DNA of 64,000 nt from NCBI RefSeq assembly GCF_016405855.1, contig NZ_JAEFCA010000001.1, forward strand, positions 1,484,372 to 1,548,371, written 5' to 3'. Source of the DNA: Flavobacterium sp. IB48 (lineage in GTDB: Bacteria; Bacteroidota; Bacteroidia; Flavobacteriales; Flavobacteriaceae). Under the pieces are notes generated by a model, which ran no database searches, was not told the DNA's origin, and was given only the letters and a program-made list of their open reading frames with translations. Of the stretch, positions 34,955 to 44,386 are shown in pieces (positions within the stretch are counted from its first letter, which is position 1; each line of letters starts with the position of its first letter). Both the position numbers and the translations under genes were made by a program.

Positions 34955-37225
34955 ATGAATAATATAAAGAACTCTGTATTTTATGTAACAGTTATTGGCG
35001 GCTTTACCGCACTAATATATTGGGTAATTTCAAAAGGTGCCTCATTAGAAGTAGGACGTAATATTGTAAAGAAAAGTGTTGAAAGCAATCATTGGAAAGA
35101 CTTTCTTCATTCGATGATCGAAAACCTGCAGCATCCTTTAGCCATTTTATTGGCACAGATCGTGACGATCATTTTAGTGGCGCGTTTGTTTGGATGGTTT
35201 TTTAGAAAAATCGGACAGCCATCGGTAATTGGCGAAATGATTGCCGGAATTGTTTTAGGACCCTCTTTGGTCGGAATGTATTTTCCAGAGTTTTCAGCAG
35301 CCTTATTTCCAAAAGAATCTTTAGGAAATTTACAGTTTTTAAGTCAGATTGGTTTAATTCTGTTTATGTTCGTTATCGGAATGGAATTGGATTTGAAAGT
35401 CTTGAAAAACAAAGCGCATGATGCCGTTGTAATCAGTCATGCAAGTATTGTAATTCCATTTGCTTTAGGTCTATCGCTTGCCTTTTTTATTTATGAAACG
35501 TATGCTCCATTGGGAGTTGAGTTTTCTTCTTTCGGATTATTTATGGGAATTGCCATGAGTATTACGGCATTTCCGGTTTTGGCTAGAATTGTTCAAGAAC
35601 GCGGAATGCAGAAAACAAAATTAGGAACTATTGCCATTACCTGTGCCGCTGCAGATGACATTACGGCTTGGTGTATTTTGGCTGTTGTTATTGCCATTGT
35701 AAAAGCAGGTTCGCTTTCGAGTTCATTATACGTAATCGGAATGGCGATTTTGTATGTAATTATAATGCTAAAAATCGTTCGTCCGTTCTTAAAAAGGGTA
35801 GGAGATTTAAATGCAACTCGAGAAAGTTTAAATAAACCCGTTGTTGCCATTTTCTTTATTACACTTTTAATTTCTGCTTACGCATCTGAGTTAATTGGAA
35901 TTCATGCTCTGTTTGGAGCTTTTCTTGCTGGAGCAATTATGCCAGAAAACAACAAATTCAGAAACTTATTTATCGAAAAAGTTGAAGACGTTTCCATTAT
36001 TGTTCTATTGCCACTGTTCTTTGTGTTTACAGGTTTGCGTACACAAATAGGATTGCTAAATGATCCTGAATTATGGAAGATTACAGGTTTAATTATTTTG
36101 GTTGCTGTAGTTGGTAAATTCTTCGGAAGTGCTTTGGCTGCCAAATTTATGGGACAAAACTGGAAAGACAGTTTGGCTATTGGTGCCTTGATGAACACAA
36201 GAGGTTTAATGGAATTGGTAGTTTTAAATATCGGTTATGATCTGGGAGTATTGTCAGCAGAAATTTTTACTATGATGGTAATTATGGCGTTGGTGACTAC
36301 TTTTATGACAGGACCAGCGTTAGATTTTATCGAATTTATTTTTAAAGATAAAATAACAGCCGTTCAGCAGGAAATAGGAAGCAAAAGCAAATACAAGATT
36401 CTGCTTTCGTTTGCAACTCCAGAAAAGGGAAAGAAACTGCTTAAAATTGCGAATAGTTTGGTGAAAAAACAAGCTGATAATTCGATTGTAACGGCAATGC
36501 ATTTGTCTTTAAGTACCGAAATACATTCTTTTGATGTGAAAGAGCATGAGAAAAAAATGCTGCTTCCGGTAATTGAAGAGTCGCACGCATTGAATCAGGA
36601 TATGGTGAGTTTGCATAAAGTTTCTAGTGATATTGATTCGGATATTATTGATACAGCAAATCAGGGTGAATATGACTTATTGCTGGTTGGTTTGGGGCAA
36701 TCTATTTTTGATGGAACTTTGCTTGGTAAAATACTTGGGTTTACAACCAGAATTGTAAATCCAGATCGTTTGATTGATAAGTTTACAGGAAAAGAAGGTT
36801 TGTTTGAAAATAATCCGTTTGATGAAAGAACGCGCCATATTATCTTAAAATCAAAAATGCCGGTTGGAATTTTTATTGATAAAGATCTAGAGGAAGTTAA
36901 TCAGGTTTTGATGCCGATTTTTAGTAAAGAAGATGCTTTTTTAATTGAATATGCTAAAAAGCTAATTAATAACAACGGTTCTCAAATTACGGTTTTAGAT
37001 GCTGGAGGAGAAGTGAAAAATACTAGAGAAATTCAGGAAACAATTCGTTCTATCGAGCAGATTGCACCCAATCATATCATGATTATGAATGACAGAACAC
37101 TAAAGAAAGAATTTTTAGAAAGCCAAGATCTAATGATTATCAGTTTAGATAGTTGGAAAAAATTAATAGAATCTCAAAGTATCTGGTTGAATAACTCACC
37201 ATCGGTTTTAATTCTTAAACCATAA
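34955..37225 (+). CDS. CPA2-family cation:proton antiporter
   Basis: 756 residues. An extra N-terminal helix precedes a 12-13 helix Na/H exchanger domain with GQPSVIGEMIAGIVLGPS, CAAADDITAWCILAV (ion-binding Asp pair), ALFGAFLAGAIMPEN and ALMNTRGLMELVVLNIG. A cytoplasmic C-terminal part of about 300 residues has universal-stress-like segments but no clear TrkA-N domain. By family it exchanges Na+ or K+ for H+. Monocistronic. Confidence 0.9.
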   Translation: MNNIKNSVFYVTVIGGFTALIYWVISKGASLEVGRNIVKKSVESNHWKDFLHSMIENLQHPLAILLAQIVTIILVARLFGWFFRKIGQPSVIGEMIAGIVLGPSLVGMYFPEFSAALFPKESLGNLQFLSQIGLILFMFVIGMELDLKVLKNKAHDAVVISHASIVIPFALGLSLAFFIYETYAPLGVEFSSFGLFMGIAMSITAFPVLARIVQERGMQKTKLGTIAITCAAADDITAWCILAVVIAIVKAGSLSSSLYVIGMAILYVIIMLKIVRPFLKRVGDLNATRESLNKPVVAIFFITLLISAYASELIGIHALFGAFLAGAIMPENNKFRNLFIEKVEDVSIIVLLPLFFVFTGLRTQIGLLNDPELWKITGLIILVAVVGKFFGSALAAKFMGQNWKDSLAIGALMNTRGLMELVVLNIGYDLGVLSAEIFTMMVIMALVTTFMTGPALDFIEFIFKDKITAVQQEIGSKSKYKILLSFATPEKGKKLLKIANSLVKKQADNSIVTAMHLSLSTEIHSFDVKEHEKKMLLPVIEESHALNQDMVSLHKVSSDIDSDIIDTANQGEYDLLLVGLGQSIFDGTLLGKILGFTTRIVNPDRLIDKFTGKEGLFENNPFDERTRHIILKSKMPVGIFIDKDLEEVNQVLMPIFSKEDAFLIEYAKKLINNNGSQITVLDAGGEVKNTREIQETIRSIEQIAPNHIMIMNDRTLKKEFLESQDLMIISLDSWKKLIESQSIWLNNSPSVLILKP

Positions 37226-37246
37226 AGTTTTAAAATTTTAATAAAT

Positions 37247-37294
37247 AAAAATCCCAAATTCCAATTTTACCTATTGGAGTTTGGGATTTTTTAT
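37247..37294 (+). terminator. Terminator, ATCCCAAATTCC family
   Basis: ATCCCAAATTCCAAT pairs with ATTGGAGTTTGGGAT (one mismatch), then a T run. Same sequence family as 51106 and 57615. Confidence 0.75.
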
Positions 37295-37301
37295 AGGGCG
37301 C

Positions 37302-37338
37302 ATAACTTTGTCAAAATTTTAAACTTTGACAAAGTTAT
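37302..37338. terminator. Second hairpin between convergent genes
   Basis: ATAACTTTGTCAAA and TTTGACAAAGTTAT are exact 14-bp complements around a 9-nt loop. It faces the DUF5686 gene. Confidence 0.55.
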
Positions 37339-37378
37339 ATGTCCAAAGATTGTAAGTTGAAATTTCGAATTTTCGAAA

Positions 37379-39874
37379 TTAAAGTCCTAAATCAAGAACA
37401 TAAGAAATCTTAACCGCGATATTATCTTCAAATTTCATTAACTGATTTGGCCCATATCTATAAAATCCGCCTAAACCAAAGCCCTTAAAAATTCTGTTTA
37501 ATTCGATTCCCGATTCAAAATAACCTTTATCGAGCGTTTTGTAAGTTGGACCAACATGTTGCTCTGGCTTTTCCATACTTCCCCAAGCCATTCTAGAAAC
37601 TATAACAAGAGATGGTCGCACTTTTTTGAAAAGTGTAATTCGGTCAAAACCATGTTTAATTTGAAACATTAGATATTGGCTCGAGAAGAACTCATTAAAA
37701 TACATGGTTTCAAAAGAGTTTCTTCCTGCAAAAGTAATACGCTGAATAACGGTTTCTTTAGTTAAGTTATTCGGAGCTGTATTGTACAAATGCGTAATTG
37801 GAACATCTCCCATTGCATAACCCGCCTGTAAAAGCAAACTTGTTTTTTGACGATTTAAGTACTGTTTTTCGTATTCTGCTTTAAAATCTATTTTGCTAAA
37901 AGTAAAATCATTATCAAAAACATTTGGCAAAGATTGTGTGTATTGGAAAGTAAACCTCGGAAATTTTTTATCGCTTTCAGTTCTTCCTGTCGGAGTTTGC
38001 ATGTAATTGCTAAAAGGCGCCCACAGAATAGAAAGCATTGCCGTGGTCATAACATAATTGGAATATAATTTTCCGTTAAGATTAAAAAGATAATCAAATT
38101 TTGGCTCGATATAATTTCGCGAAAGCTCCAGAATAGCCTCCGTTTTCGGAATAAATTTGGTTTGAACATTTCCTCTCCATCCCGTATATTCATAAAATGT
38201 GCTAATGTTGATAGGGCGAGGATCGTAAATTTTAAAAACACGTCTATCAACCGAAAAGACAGTACTTGCAATTTCTCGAACATCGTCGGCATAATAGCCA
38301 TTAAACCAAGTATTGGTATGTTTGTCTAATAAAACACCGCCTCCAACGCTGTATTTAAAAACACCATCTTTTGTTCCGTAAGCGGTATAGCCTTCAAGAC
38401 GGAAATTTTTAGATAAACGGTCATTTGTAATACCGCCTATGCCAAGACGAAAACCTTCGTAATTGTTATAGCTTATGATTTTTTTCAAATCCAAATCGAC
38501 AGGACCAATCGGGTAGAAGCCGTTGATGATTTTTCGGCCAATTCCCAAACGTTTTTCGATTCGATTTCGAATAGAAAGACTATCTAATAGCAGATATGTT
38601 TTTTGGCTCTTTAAATCAAGATTTTCTTTTCTATAGGCTTCCCAGAAACTTTCTGGTTTTTTTGCCGCATCGTCTTTAATTTCGATATAAAGAGATGGGT
38701 TTTTTATTGGGTTGTTGGTGTTAACACGAATATCAAAACTATTACTTTCAGAAAGCAGATAAGTAAAATCTGAAGCTACTTTTTTTCGCGATTCAAAATT
38801 CTCTTCAACGTCTCCATCAAATTGAATGGTTCCTCCAAGAATTCTGATGTCGTCATCATTTTTTCCTTTTACGATTTTGAAAGTGGTATTGCTCTGAAAC
38901 CATATTTTTTCTTTCGGAATATATTCAAATTCATGTATCCCACTGATATCCAAAACACCTTTAATTCGCATTACAGCTTTCGCGACAGCAAAATTTTCTT
39001 TATCGATATATAAGACTCCTTCTAATCCAGAAGCTCTGTGTCTTGACTTATTTTTAAAATAAATCATATACGTGTCACGGCCTTTAATACTAACAGTATC
39101 TAACAGTTTGTAATTGTAATTTGAAGGTGCATTTTTCGAAATAGGATTTTCATACTTAGTTTCGAACAATTCGTATTTAGAATCGTAAATCGAAATAGAT
39201 TGAAGGTTGAAAGCTAAAACTTCATAAATAGGCTGTTTGAAACCAGCAATTTTGGTTCCTAAAACGGTTTCTTTTAACTTGTTGTTTCCAAATTGATATT
39301 GAGAAACTTTCTCTGTTTGAAATAAATGCTGCTTACTGACAATTTCTTTAAACTTATAATCAGACGAATCGATGTTGATGATTTTTTTATTTAAATCTTT
39401 ATACGCCGCCGAAGTATCGATACGTCCGTCAATCGAATCGGGATTTGCGGTTACAATAAGTTTGTTGTAGGTTTTGTATTCAAAATTATCAAGCTTTTTC
39501 TGCGGATCATTGATCGACTTATTAGCAATAACTTTTTTTATTATAGTTAATGCAGGGTTTTCATTAGAAACCACAACTTCTTTTAAGTCATCTGTCTGCT
39601 GTAAAAGTGCTACCGAATAAAAAGTTTTAGTATTGATTAAAGCAATAGTTTTAGTCTGAAAACCTATATAAGAAACAGTAAGTGACGTGGCAGAACTGCT
39701 AATTTTAAAAATAAACTTACCATCAACATCTGTAATTGTGTTATTGTTTTCTGAAGTGGTAATGGTGGCAAACGGAAGAGGTTTGTTGTTTGAATCGGTT
39801 ACGATTCCGTTTATTTGAATTTGCGCTTGAAGGGTAAGCGTAAAAAACAAAGTCAAAAAACAAAATAGCTTCAT
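37379..39874 (-). CDS. DUF5686 outer-membrane protein with carboxypeptidase-like regulatory domain
   Basis: 831 residues with a signal peptide (FLTLFFTLTLQAQ). Residues about 20-100 form a CarboxypepD_reg-like beta-sandwich (INGIVTDSNNKPLPFATI to VSYIGFQTKTI). The DUF5686 region follows, with NKSRHRASGLEGVLYIDKEN. The C-terminal half alternates polar and hydrophobic residues as in a transmembrane beta-barrel and ends in AVKISYVLDLGL. Found in the outer membrane of Bacteroidota, with no assigned function. Confidence 0.85.
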   Translation of the reverse strand: MKLFCFLTLFFTLTLQAQIQINGIVTDSNNKPLPFATITTSENNNTITDVDGKFIFKISSSATSLTVSYIGFQTKTIALINTKTFYSVALLQQTDDLKEVVVSNENPALTIIKKVIANKSINDPQKKLDNFEYKTYNKLIVTANPDSIDGRIDTSAAYKDLNKKIINIDSSDYKFKEIVSKQHLFQTEKVSQYQFGNNKLKETVLGTKIAGFKQPIYEVLAFNLQSISIYDSKYELFETKYENPISKNAPSNYNYKLLDTVSIKGRDTYMIYFKNKSRHRASGLEGVLYIDKENFAVAKAVMRIKGVLDISGIHEFEYIPKEKIWFQSNTTFKIVKGKNDDDIRILGGTIQFDGDVEENFESRKKVASDFTYLLSESNSFDIRVNTNNPIKNPSLYIEIKDDAAKKPESFWEAYRKENLDLKSQKTYLLLDSLSIRNRIEKRLGIGRKIINGFYPIGPVDLDLKKIISYNNYEGFRLGIGGITNDRLSKNFRLEGYTAYGTKDGVFKYSVGGGVLLDKHTNTWFNGYYADDVREIASTVFSVDRRVFKIYDPRPINISTFYEYTGWRGNVQTKFIPKTEAILELSRNYIEPKFDYLFNLNGKLYSNYVMTTAMLSILWAPFSNYMQTPTGRTESDKKFPRFTFQYTQSLPNVFDNDFTFSKIDFKAEYEKQYLNRQKTSLLLQAGYAMGDVPITHLYNTAPNNLTKETVIQRITFAGRNSFETMYFNEFFSSQYLMFQIKHGFDRITLFKKVRPSLVIVSRMAWGSMEKPEQHVGPTYKTLDKGYFESGIELNRIFKGFGLGGFYRYGPNQLMKFEDNIAVKISYVLDLGL

Positions 39875-39935
39875 ACAGAATGATATAGTTTCAAAAACGA
39901 AAAGAAATTAATTTTCGTATGCAAAAATAGCAATA

Positions 39936-39976
39936 AAAAAATCCGTCTGGTACAATAAACCAAACGGATTTTTTAT
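39936..39976 (-). terminator. Terminator of the pyrH-frr unit
   Basis: AAATCCGTTTGG and CCAGACGGATTT pair on the minus strand, followed by a T run, just after frr. Confidence 0.8.
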
Positions 39977-39994
39977 TTTTATCTCAATCTCAGA

Positions 39995-40558
39995 TTACAC
40001 TTTCATGATTTCAGCTTCTTTTGCAGCCAATAACTCATCAATTTTTTTAATGTAAGAGTTTGTTAAGTTCTGAACTTCTTCTTCTGCAGATTTACAGATG
40101 TCTTCTGAAGTTCCTTCTTTTTCTAATTTTTTGATGTCAGTATTAGCATCTTTACGAGAATTACGAATACCGATTTTAGCATCTTCAGCTTCAGATTTTG
40201 CTTGTTTTGCCAAATCACGACGACGCTCTTCTGTTAATGGCGGTACACTAATAATTATCATGTCACCATTATTCATTGGGTTAAAACCAATGTTAGCAAT
40301 CAAGATTGCTTTTTCAATTGCCTGCAGCATATTTTTTTCAAATGGCTGCAATGTAATTGTTCTAGCATCTGGAACACTAATTTTAGATACTTGAGAAAGC
40401 GGTGTTGCAGATCCGTAATAATCTACAAAAACACCTCCAAGCATAGCTGGAGAAGCTTTCCCTGCACGAATATTAAGAAATTCTTTCTCTAAGTGTGCAA
40501 TAGTACCATTCATAGATTCCTCAGTACTTTCTAAAATAAAGTCTATTTCTTCAGTCAT
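39995..40558 (-). CDS. frr: Ribosome recycling factor
   Basis: 187 residues, full length. Signatures: FLNIRAGKASPAMLGGVFVD, SQVSKISVPDARTITLQPFE and the C-terminal helix TEERRRDLAKQAKSEAEDAK with IRNSRKDAN. It splits post-termination ribosomes together with EF-G. It follows pyrH on the same strand, the usual bacterial gene order. Confidence 0.96.
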   Translation of the reverse strand: MTEEIDFILESTEESMNGTIAHLEKEFLNIRAGKASPAMLGGVFVDYYGSATPLSQVSKISVPDARTITLQPFEKNMLQAIEKAILIANIGFNPMNNGDMIIISVPPLTEERRRDLAKQAKSEAEDAKIGIRNSRKDANTDIKKLEKEGTSEDICKSAEEEVQNLTNSYIKKIDELLAAKEAEIMKV

Positions 40559-40560
40559 TT

Positions 40561-40600
40561 TTTCTTTAGTTTTCAGTTTTCATTCTCAGTTTTCAGTTAA
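40561..40600. repeat. Heptameric array AGTTTTC
   Basis: AGTTTTC repeats with one 6-bp unit (ATTCTC) between frr and pyrH. Confidence 0.55.
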
Positions 40601-40633
40601 AGTCTTGTGTGACTGTAAAGCTGTTACTGATGA

Positions 40634-41341
40634 CTATATGTTTACTACAGTTCCAATGTTTTCGCCAGCGCAAATTTTCAATAAGTTTCCTATTTTGTTC
40701 ATATCAAAAACAACGATTGGCAGTTTGTTTTCTTGGCTTAAAGTAAAGGCAGTTGTATCCATTACATTTAGTCCTTTTTTGATTACATCATCAAATGAGA
40801 TAAAATCAAATTTTACAGCCGAGGCATTTTTTTCTGGATCAGAATCGTAAACACCATCAACACGAGTTCCTTTAAGGATAACATCAGCGTTAATTTCGAT
40901 ACCTCTCAAAACAGCAGCAGTATCAGTTGTAAAGTAAGGATTTCCAGTTCCGGCACCAAAAATTACAATTCTGCCTTTTTCAAGGTGGCGGTCAGCTCTT
41001 CTTTTAATGTATGGTTCTGCAATAGATTCCATTTTCAAAGCTGTCTGCAAACGTGTTTTCATTCCTTTATCTTCAAGAGCGCCTTGCAAAGCCATTCCGT
41101 TAATAACAGTTGCAAGCATTCCCATGTAATCTCCTTGCACTCTGTCCATTCCTGAGCTTGCTCCGGCAACGCCTCTAAAAATATTTCCTCCTCCAATAAC
41201 AATAGCAATTTCTACTCCTTTGTCGTGAATCTGCTTGATTTCATCTGCATATTCGCCTAATCTTTTCGGGTCAATACCGTATTGTAAATCACCCATTAAG
41301 GCCTCGCCGCTAAGTTTAAGAAGAATTCTTTTATATTTCAT
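40634..41341 (-). CDS. pyrH: UMP kinase
   Basis: 235 residues, amino-acid-kinase fold. [38 protein letters not shown] and [19 protein letters not shown] are the family motifs, and [10 protein letters not shown] closes the protein. It phosphorylates UMP to UDP. First gene of the pyrH-frr pair. A probable -7 element TATATTTG lies at 41362-41369 on the minus strand. Confidence 0.96.
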   Translation of the reverse strand: MKYKRILLKLSGEALMGDLQYGIDPKRLGEYADEIKQIHDKGVEIAIVIGGGNIFRGVAGASSGMDRVQGDYMGMLATVINGMALQGALEDKGMKTRLQTALKMESIAEPYIKRRADRHLEKGRIVIFGAGTGNPYFTTDTAAVLRGIEINADVILKGTRVDGVYDSDPEKNASAVKFDFISFDDVIKKGLNVMDTTAFTLSQENKLPIVVFDMNKIGNLLKICAGENIGTVVNI

Positions 41342-41361
41342 GTGTGTGTTGCGTTAATTTG

Positions 41362-41369
41362 TGCAAATA
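41362..41369 (-). promoter_or_regulatory. Probable -7 element for pyrH
   Basis: TATATTTG on the minus strand, 20 bp upstream of the pyrH ATG. Confidence 0.5.
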
Positions 41370-41534
41370 TAGACATATTCTGATTTTTAAAAATAATGTT
41401 TGCAAAAAATTAATTCTTGGTGCAATTTTAGGTTTAAAGCGACTTTGCAGTTATTTAATTTAAATGTGACAAATGTCATTTTCTCCGTCTTCCTAAATTT
41501 TGTATTTTTATTGTATCCTAAAAAAAATAAAAAA

Positions 41535-42152
41535 ATGAAAAGCATCGTAGCCAAAGCATTATTCAATAGTCATTCTTATGCTGAATACAGAAAAATAGTA
41601 ACTGATTTGTTGAAGGAGGGAAAATCAACGGGCAATGAACAATCTGAAAGTCTTACCAATTATTCCAAATTGAATGAAGCTAGAATGAATAGGCTAGAAA
41701 AAACGATCTCTATTTCAGATGCTGTCGCAGAGAAACTTCAAAACTTAGACAATCACTATATCTGGCTTGTGCTTTCTGAAGGCTGGTGCGGAGATGCAGC
41801 GCAAATTCTTCCCATCTTGAATAAAATGGCTCTTGCTTCTCATAAAAAAATCGATTTGAGAATTGCGTTTCGCGATGAAAATGATGATTTAATGAATCAT
41901 TATTTGACCAATGGCGGAAGAGCGATTCCGAAAGTAATTGTTATTTGTAAAGAAGCTGGAATTGTACGCGCCGATTGGGGGCCAAGACCAAAAGGAGCTG
42001 CCGAATTAATGGCGAAACACAAAAGAGAGGTTGGCGCTATCGACGAAAAAATAAAAACCGACTTACAGTTATGGTATTTGACAGATAAAGGAATTTCGGT
42101 TCAGGAAGAATTGGTCGAAATTATGGAAAACATTAAATATAATAGACTTTAG
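41535..42152 (+). CDS. Thioredoxin-like family protein with a single active-site cysteine
   Basis: 205 residues from the ATG at 41535. The open frame starts at 41400, but that part is AT-rich leader sequence. The fold is thioredoxin-like: YIWLVLSEGWCGDAAQILPI in place of the usual WCGxC, and the cis-Pro loop GGRAIPKVIVI. Only the first Cys of the redox pair is kept (CGDA). This is not a classical disulfide reductase and may form mixed disulfides or have lost redox function. Monocistronic. Confidence 0.82.
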   Translation: MKSIVAKALFNSHSYAEYRKIVTDLLKEGKSTGNEQSESLTNYSKLNEARMNRLEKTISISDAVAEKLQNLDNHYIWLVLSEGWCGDAAQILPILNKMALASHKKIDLRIAFRDENDDLMNHYLTNGGRAIPKVIVICKEAGIVRADWGPRPKGAAELMAKHKREVGAIDEKIKTDLQLWYLTDKGISVQEELVEIMENIKYNRL

Positions 42153-42324
42153 CAAGATAATGTGTTGATAAGCAGATGTTTTGGTTGGTAAAATTATCTT
42201 AAAGTCTTTTTATCTTAAATAGAATTTCGTAACTTAGTGAAGCTAACCCACTTCTATTATAACTTTCAGATTTACTCTTTTTACTGGTGTTTATTTAATG
42301 TTCAACAATTAAAAGTACACTATT

Positions 42325-42402
42325 ATGAAAAAGTTATTCGAAAGGTTTTATGATTTCTTTTCTAAATTTTTGTTCGGAGGGAAAAATGTGCCTCACTATT
42401 AA
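42325..42402 (+). CDS. Candidate 25-residue amphipathic peptide
   Basis: Found by reading. ATG at 42325 opens MKKLFERFYDFFSKFLFGGK and closes with NVPHY and TAA. It has many aromatic and basic residues and could form an amphipathic helix. It is followed after 43 bp by a strong terminator (42446-42478), and a TAACTTTC near 42260 resembles a -7 element. It may be a real small peptide, a type I toxin-like peptide, or a frame within a small RNA. Confidence 0.4.
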   Translation: MKKLFERFYDFFSKFLFGGKNVPHY

Positions 42403-42445
42403 ATCGAGATGAGTATGAGATAAAATTACTTTTCTTAAGAGCTTG

Positions 42446-42487
42446 GCACATTACTTTTTCAAACAAAATGTAATGTGCTTTTTATTT
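42446..42487 (+). terminator. Terminator of the small-peptide transcript
   Basis: GCACATTAC and GTAATGTGC are exact complements around a 15-nt loop, followed by TTTTTATTTTT. Confidence 0.8.
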
Positions 42488-42491
42488 TTAG

Positions 42492-43181
42492 CTATTTAAA
42501 TCTCTCTTCAAATAAGGTAATATCAATAGCATTTTTCACATCGTAATCACCAATTTTTGTTCGGCGTAAAACAGTTAAATGCGAACCAGAATTCATTGCT
42601 TTCCCAAAATCGTAAGCAAGTGAACGAATGTAAGTTCCTTTAGAGCAAACCACTCTAAAATCTATTTCTGGCAATGCAATTCTTGTAATTTCAAATTCGT
42701 GAATCGTAGTTTTTCTACTTTCAATTTCAATAGATTCTCCAGCGCGAGCATGTTCGTATAAACGAACACCGTCTTTTTTAATAGCAGAAAAAATAGGCGG
42801 TTTCTGGTCGATTTCGCCTAAAAATTGTTTTACCGTTTCATGAATTAAAGATTCATCAATATGATCGGTTGGGAAAGTTTGATCGATTTCAGTTTCTAAA
42901 TCATACGATGGAGTAGTGGCTCCAATATAAAAAGTTCCCGTATATTCTTTTGCCTGACCTTGAAGTTCTGAAATTCTTTTAGTGAATTTTCCTGTACAGA
43001 TCAACAAAAGTCCTGTTGCTAATGGATCTAAAGTTCCTGCGTGGCCAATTTTGAACTTTTTAGGAAGTCCAACTTTATTAATTAAAAGGTATTTTAATTT
43101 ATTGACAGCTTGAAATGAACTCCATTTTAAAGGTTTGTCAATCAATAAAACCTGACCTTCTAAATATTCTTCGGGTGTCAT
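42492..43181 (-). CDS. truB: tRNA pseudouridine-55 synthase
   Basis: 229 residues. The catalytic Asp lies in KIGHAGTLDPLATGLLLIC. YTGTFYIGATTPSYDLETEI and VCSKGTYIRSLAYDFGKAM are further family motifs. It modifies U55 in the T-loop of tRNA. It shares one base with the end of uppP (TAATG), so the two are translationally coupled. Confidence 0.96.
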   Translation of the reverse strand: MTPEEYLEGQVLLIDKPLKWSSFQAVNKLKYLLINKVGLPKKFKIGHAGTLDPLATGLLLICTGKFTKRISELQGQAKEYTGTFYIGATTPSYDLETEIDQTFPTDHIDESLIHETVKQFLGEIDQKPPIFSAIKKDGVRLYEHARAGESIEIESRKTTIHEFEITRIALPEIDFRVVCSKGTYIRSLAYDFGKAMNSGSHLTVLRRTKIGDYDVKNAIDITLFEERFK

Positions 43182-43978
43182 TATATAATAGTAAGCGGAT
43201 GAATGAAAAAGTGAATCAATAATAAAATGATTCCGGCAATAATTCGGTAATAACCAAAAACTTTAAATCCGTTTTTAGTCAAAAATCCGATGAAAGTTTT
43301 TATTGCTAAAAGTGCCACAACAAAAGCGACAATGTTTCCAATAACCAACATGTTTACTTGATCGTGAGATAATTCAAAACCAGCTTTGTAATAATCGTAG
43401 CATTTTTTTGCAGTTGCACCCAACATAGTTGGAACGGCTAAGAAAAATGAAAATTCTGCAGCTGTAGTTCTTGATAATTTTTGAGACATTCCCCCAACAA
43501 TACTAGCTCCACTTCGAGAAACTCCAGGAATCATAGCAATACACTGAAATAATCCAATTTTGAAAGCTTGTAAATAACTGATTTCTTGTGAAGTTTCAGC
43601 TGTATTTGGATTATTAAACCATTCGTCTACTTTCAATAAAATAATTCCACCAATTAAAAGAGAAACCGCAACAGTTACAGGGTTTTCTAATAAGCCATCA
43701 ATAAAATCGCTTAATAATAATCCTAAAACAACGGCAGGAATAAAAGCAACTAAAAGTTTGAAATAGAAGTCAAAAGTTTGAAAGAAACGTTTAAAGTATA
43801 AAATAACAACCGAAAGTATTGCACCAAGCTGAATTACAATGGTAAAAAGTTTAGTGAAATCGTCGTGTGCGATTCCGAAAAACGAAGAGGCAATAATCAT
43901 ATGACCCGTTGAAGAAACAGGCAAAAATTCTGTAATTCCTTCAATAATGGCAAGAACAATAGCTTGTAATGTGTTCAT
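43181..43978 (-). CDS. uppP: Undecaprenyl-diphosphatase
   Basis: 265 residues with about eight membrane helices. Both active-site segments are present: [19 protein letters not shown] near the N terminus and [15 protein letters not shown] in the middle. It dephosphorylates undecaprenyl diphosphate to recycle the lipid carrier for cell-wall synthesis. Second last in the ftsX-DUF3098-uppP-truB run. Confidence 0.95.
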   Translation of the reverse strand: MNTLQAIVLAIIEGITEFLPVSSTGHMIIASSFFGIAHDDFTKLFTIVIQLGAILSVVILYFKRFFQTFDFYFKLLVAFIPAVVLGLLLSDFIDGLLENPVTVAVSLLIGGIILLKVDEWFNNPNTAETSQEISYLQAFKIGLFQCIAMIPGVSRSGASIVGGMSQKLSRTTAAEFSFFLAVPTMLGATAKKCYDYYKAGFELSHDQVNMLVIGNIVAFVVALLAIKTFIGFLTKNGFKVFGYYRIIAGIILLLIHFFIHPLTII

Positions 43979-43983
43979 TTAGA

Positions 43984-44013
43984 ATTTTAGATTTCAGATT
44001 TTAGATTTCAGAT
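43984..44013. repeat. Heptameric array ATTTTAG/ATTTCAG
   Basis: Alternating ATTTTAG and ATTTCAG units at an exact 7-bp period, followed by ACTTCGCTTTGCTCAG, a half REP. Confidence 0.65.
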
Positions 44014-44058
44014 TGATTACTTCGCTTTGCTCAGTGTCTAAAATCTATAAACCTTTTA

Positions 44059-44316
44059 TTATTTTGATTTTTTGAATATAGAATAAATCGTGATTCCAAA
44101 ACCGATTAAAACAGTTGTTGGCGCTAAACGAATACGTCTAAAGTTGAAAATGTCTTCGTTAAAAACATTTGGATCTTTACTTCCTCCACCAGACATTAAA
44201 ATAAATCCTAGCGCAATTACAACAATGCCAATCAATAAAATTTTATAATTGATGCTGTCAAAAAGGAATTCCTGTTTTTGAACTTGTTGTTCTTCTTTAT
44301 TATTGTTGTTTTTCAT
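44059..44316 (-). CDS. DUF3098 family membrane protein
   Basis: 85 residues. A polar N terminus (NNNKEEQQVQKQEFLFD), then two membrane helices (ILLIGIVVIALGFILMSGG and TTVLIGFGITIYSIF) joined by a loop with EDIFNFRRIRLAP. The family is specific to Bacteroidota and regularly lies between ftsX and uppP, as here. Function unknown. Confidence 0.88.
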   Translation of the reverse strand: MKNNNNKEEQQVQKQEFLFDSINYKILLIGIVVIALGFILMSGGGSKDPNVFNEDIFNFRRIRLAPTTVLIGFGITIYSIFKKSK

Positions 44317-44327
44317 CTTTATATGTT

Positions 44328-44350
44328 TGTCAGCCTGAGCTAAGTCGAAG
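44328..44350. repeat. Half REP-like element
   Basis: TGTCAGCCTGAGCTAAGTCG matches the left arm of the element at 5379. Confidence 0.55.
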
Positions 44351-44386
44351 GCATTTTTTTTAAAATCTGTAATCTACAATCTAAAA

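Noticed and set aside
41400..41534. N-terminal extension of the thioredoxin-like protein
   Set aside because: AT-rich leader with no conserved content; family start is at the ATG 41535.
42441..42456. TTGGCAC as a possible sigma-54 -24 element
   Set aside because: No GC-type -12 element follows at the right distance, and the sequence is part of a terminator stem.
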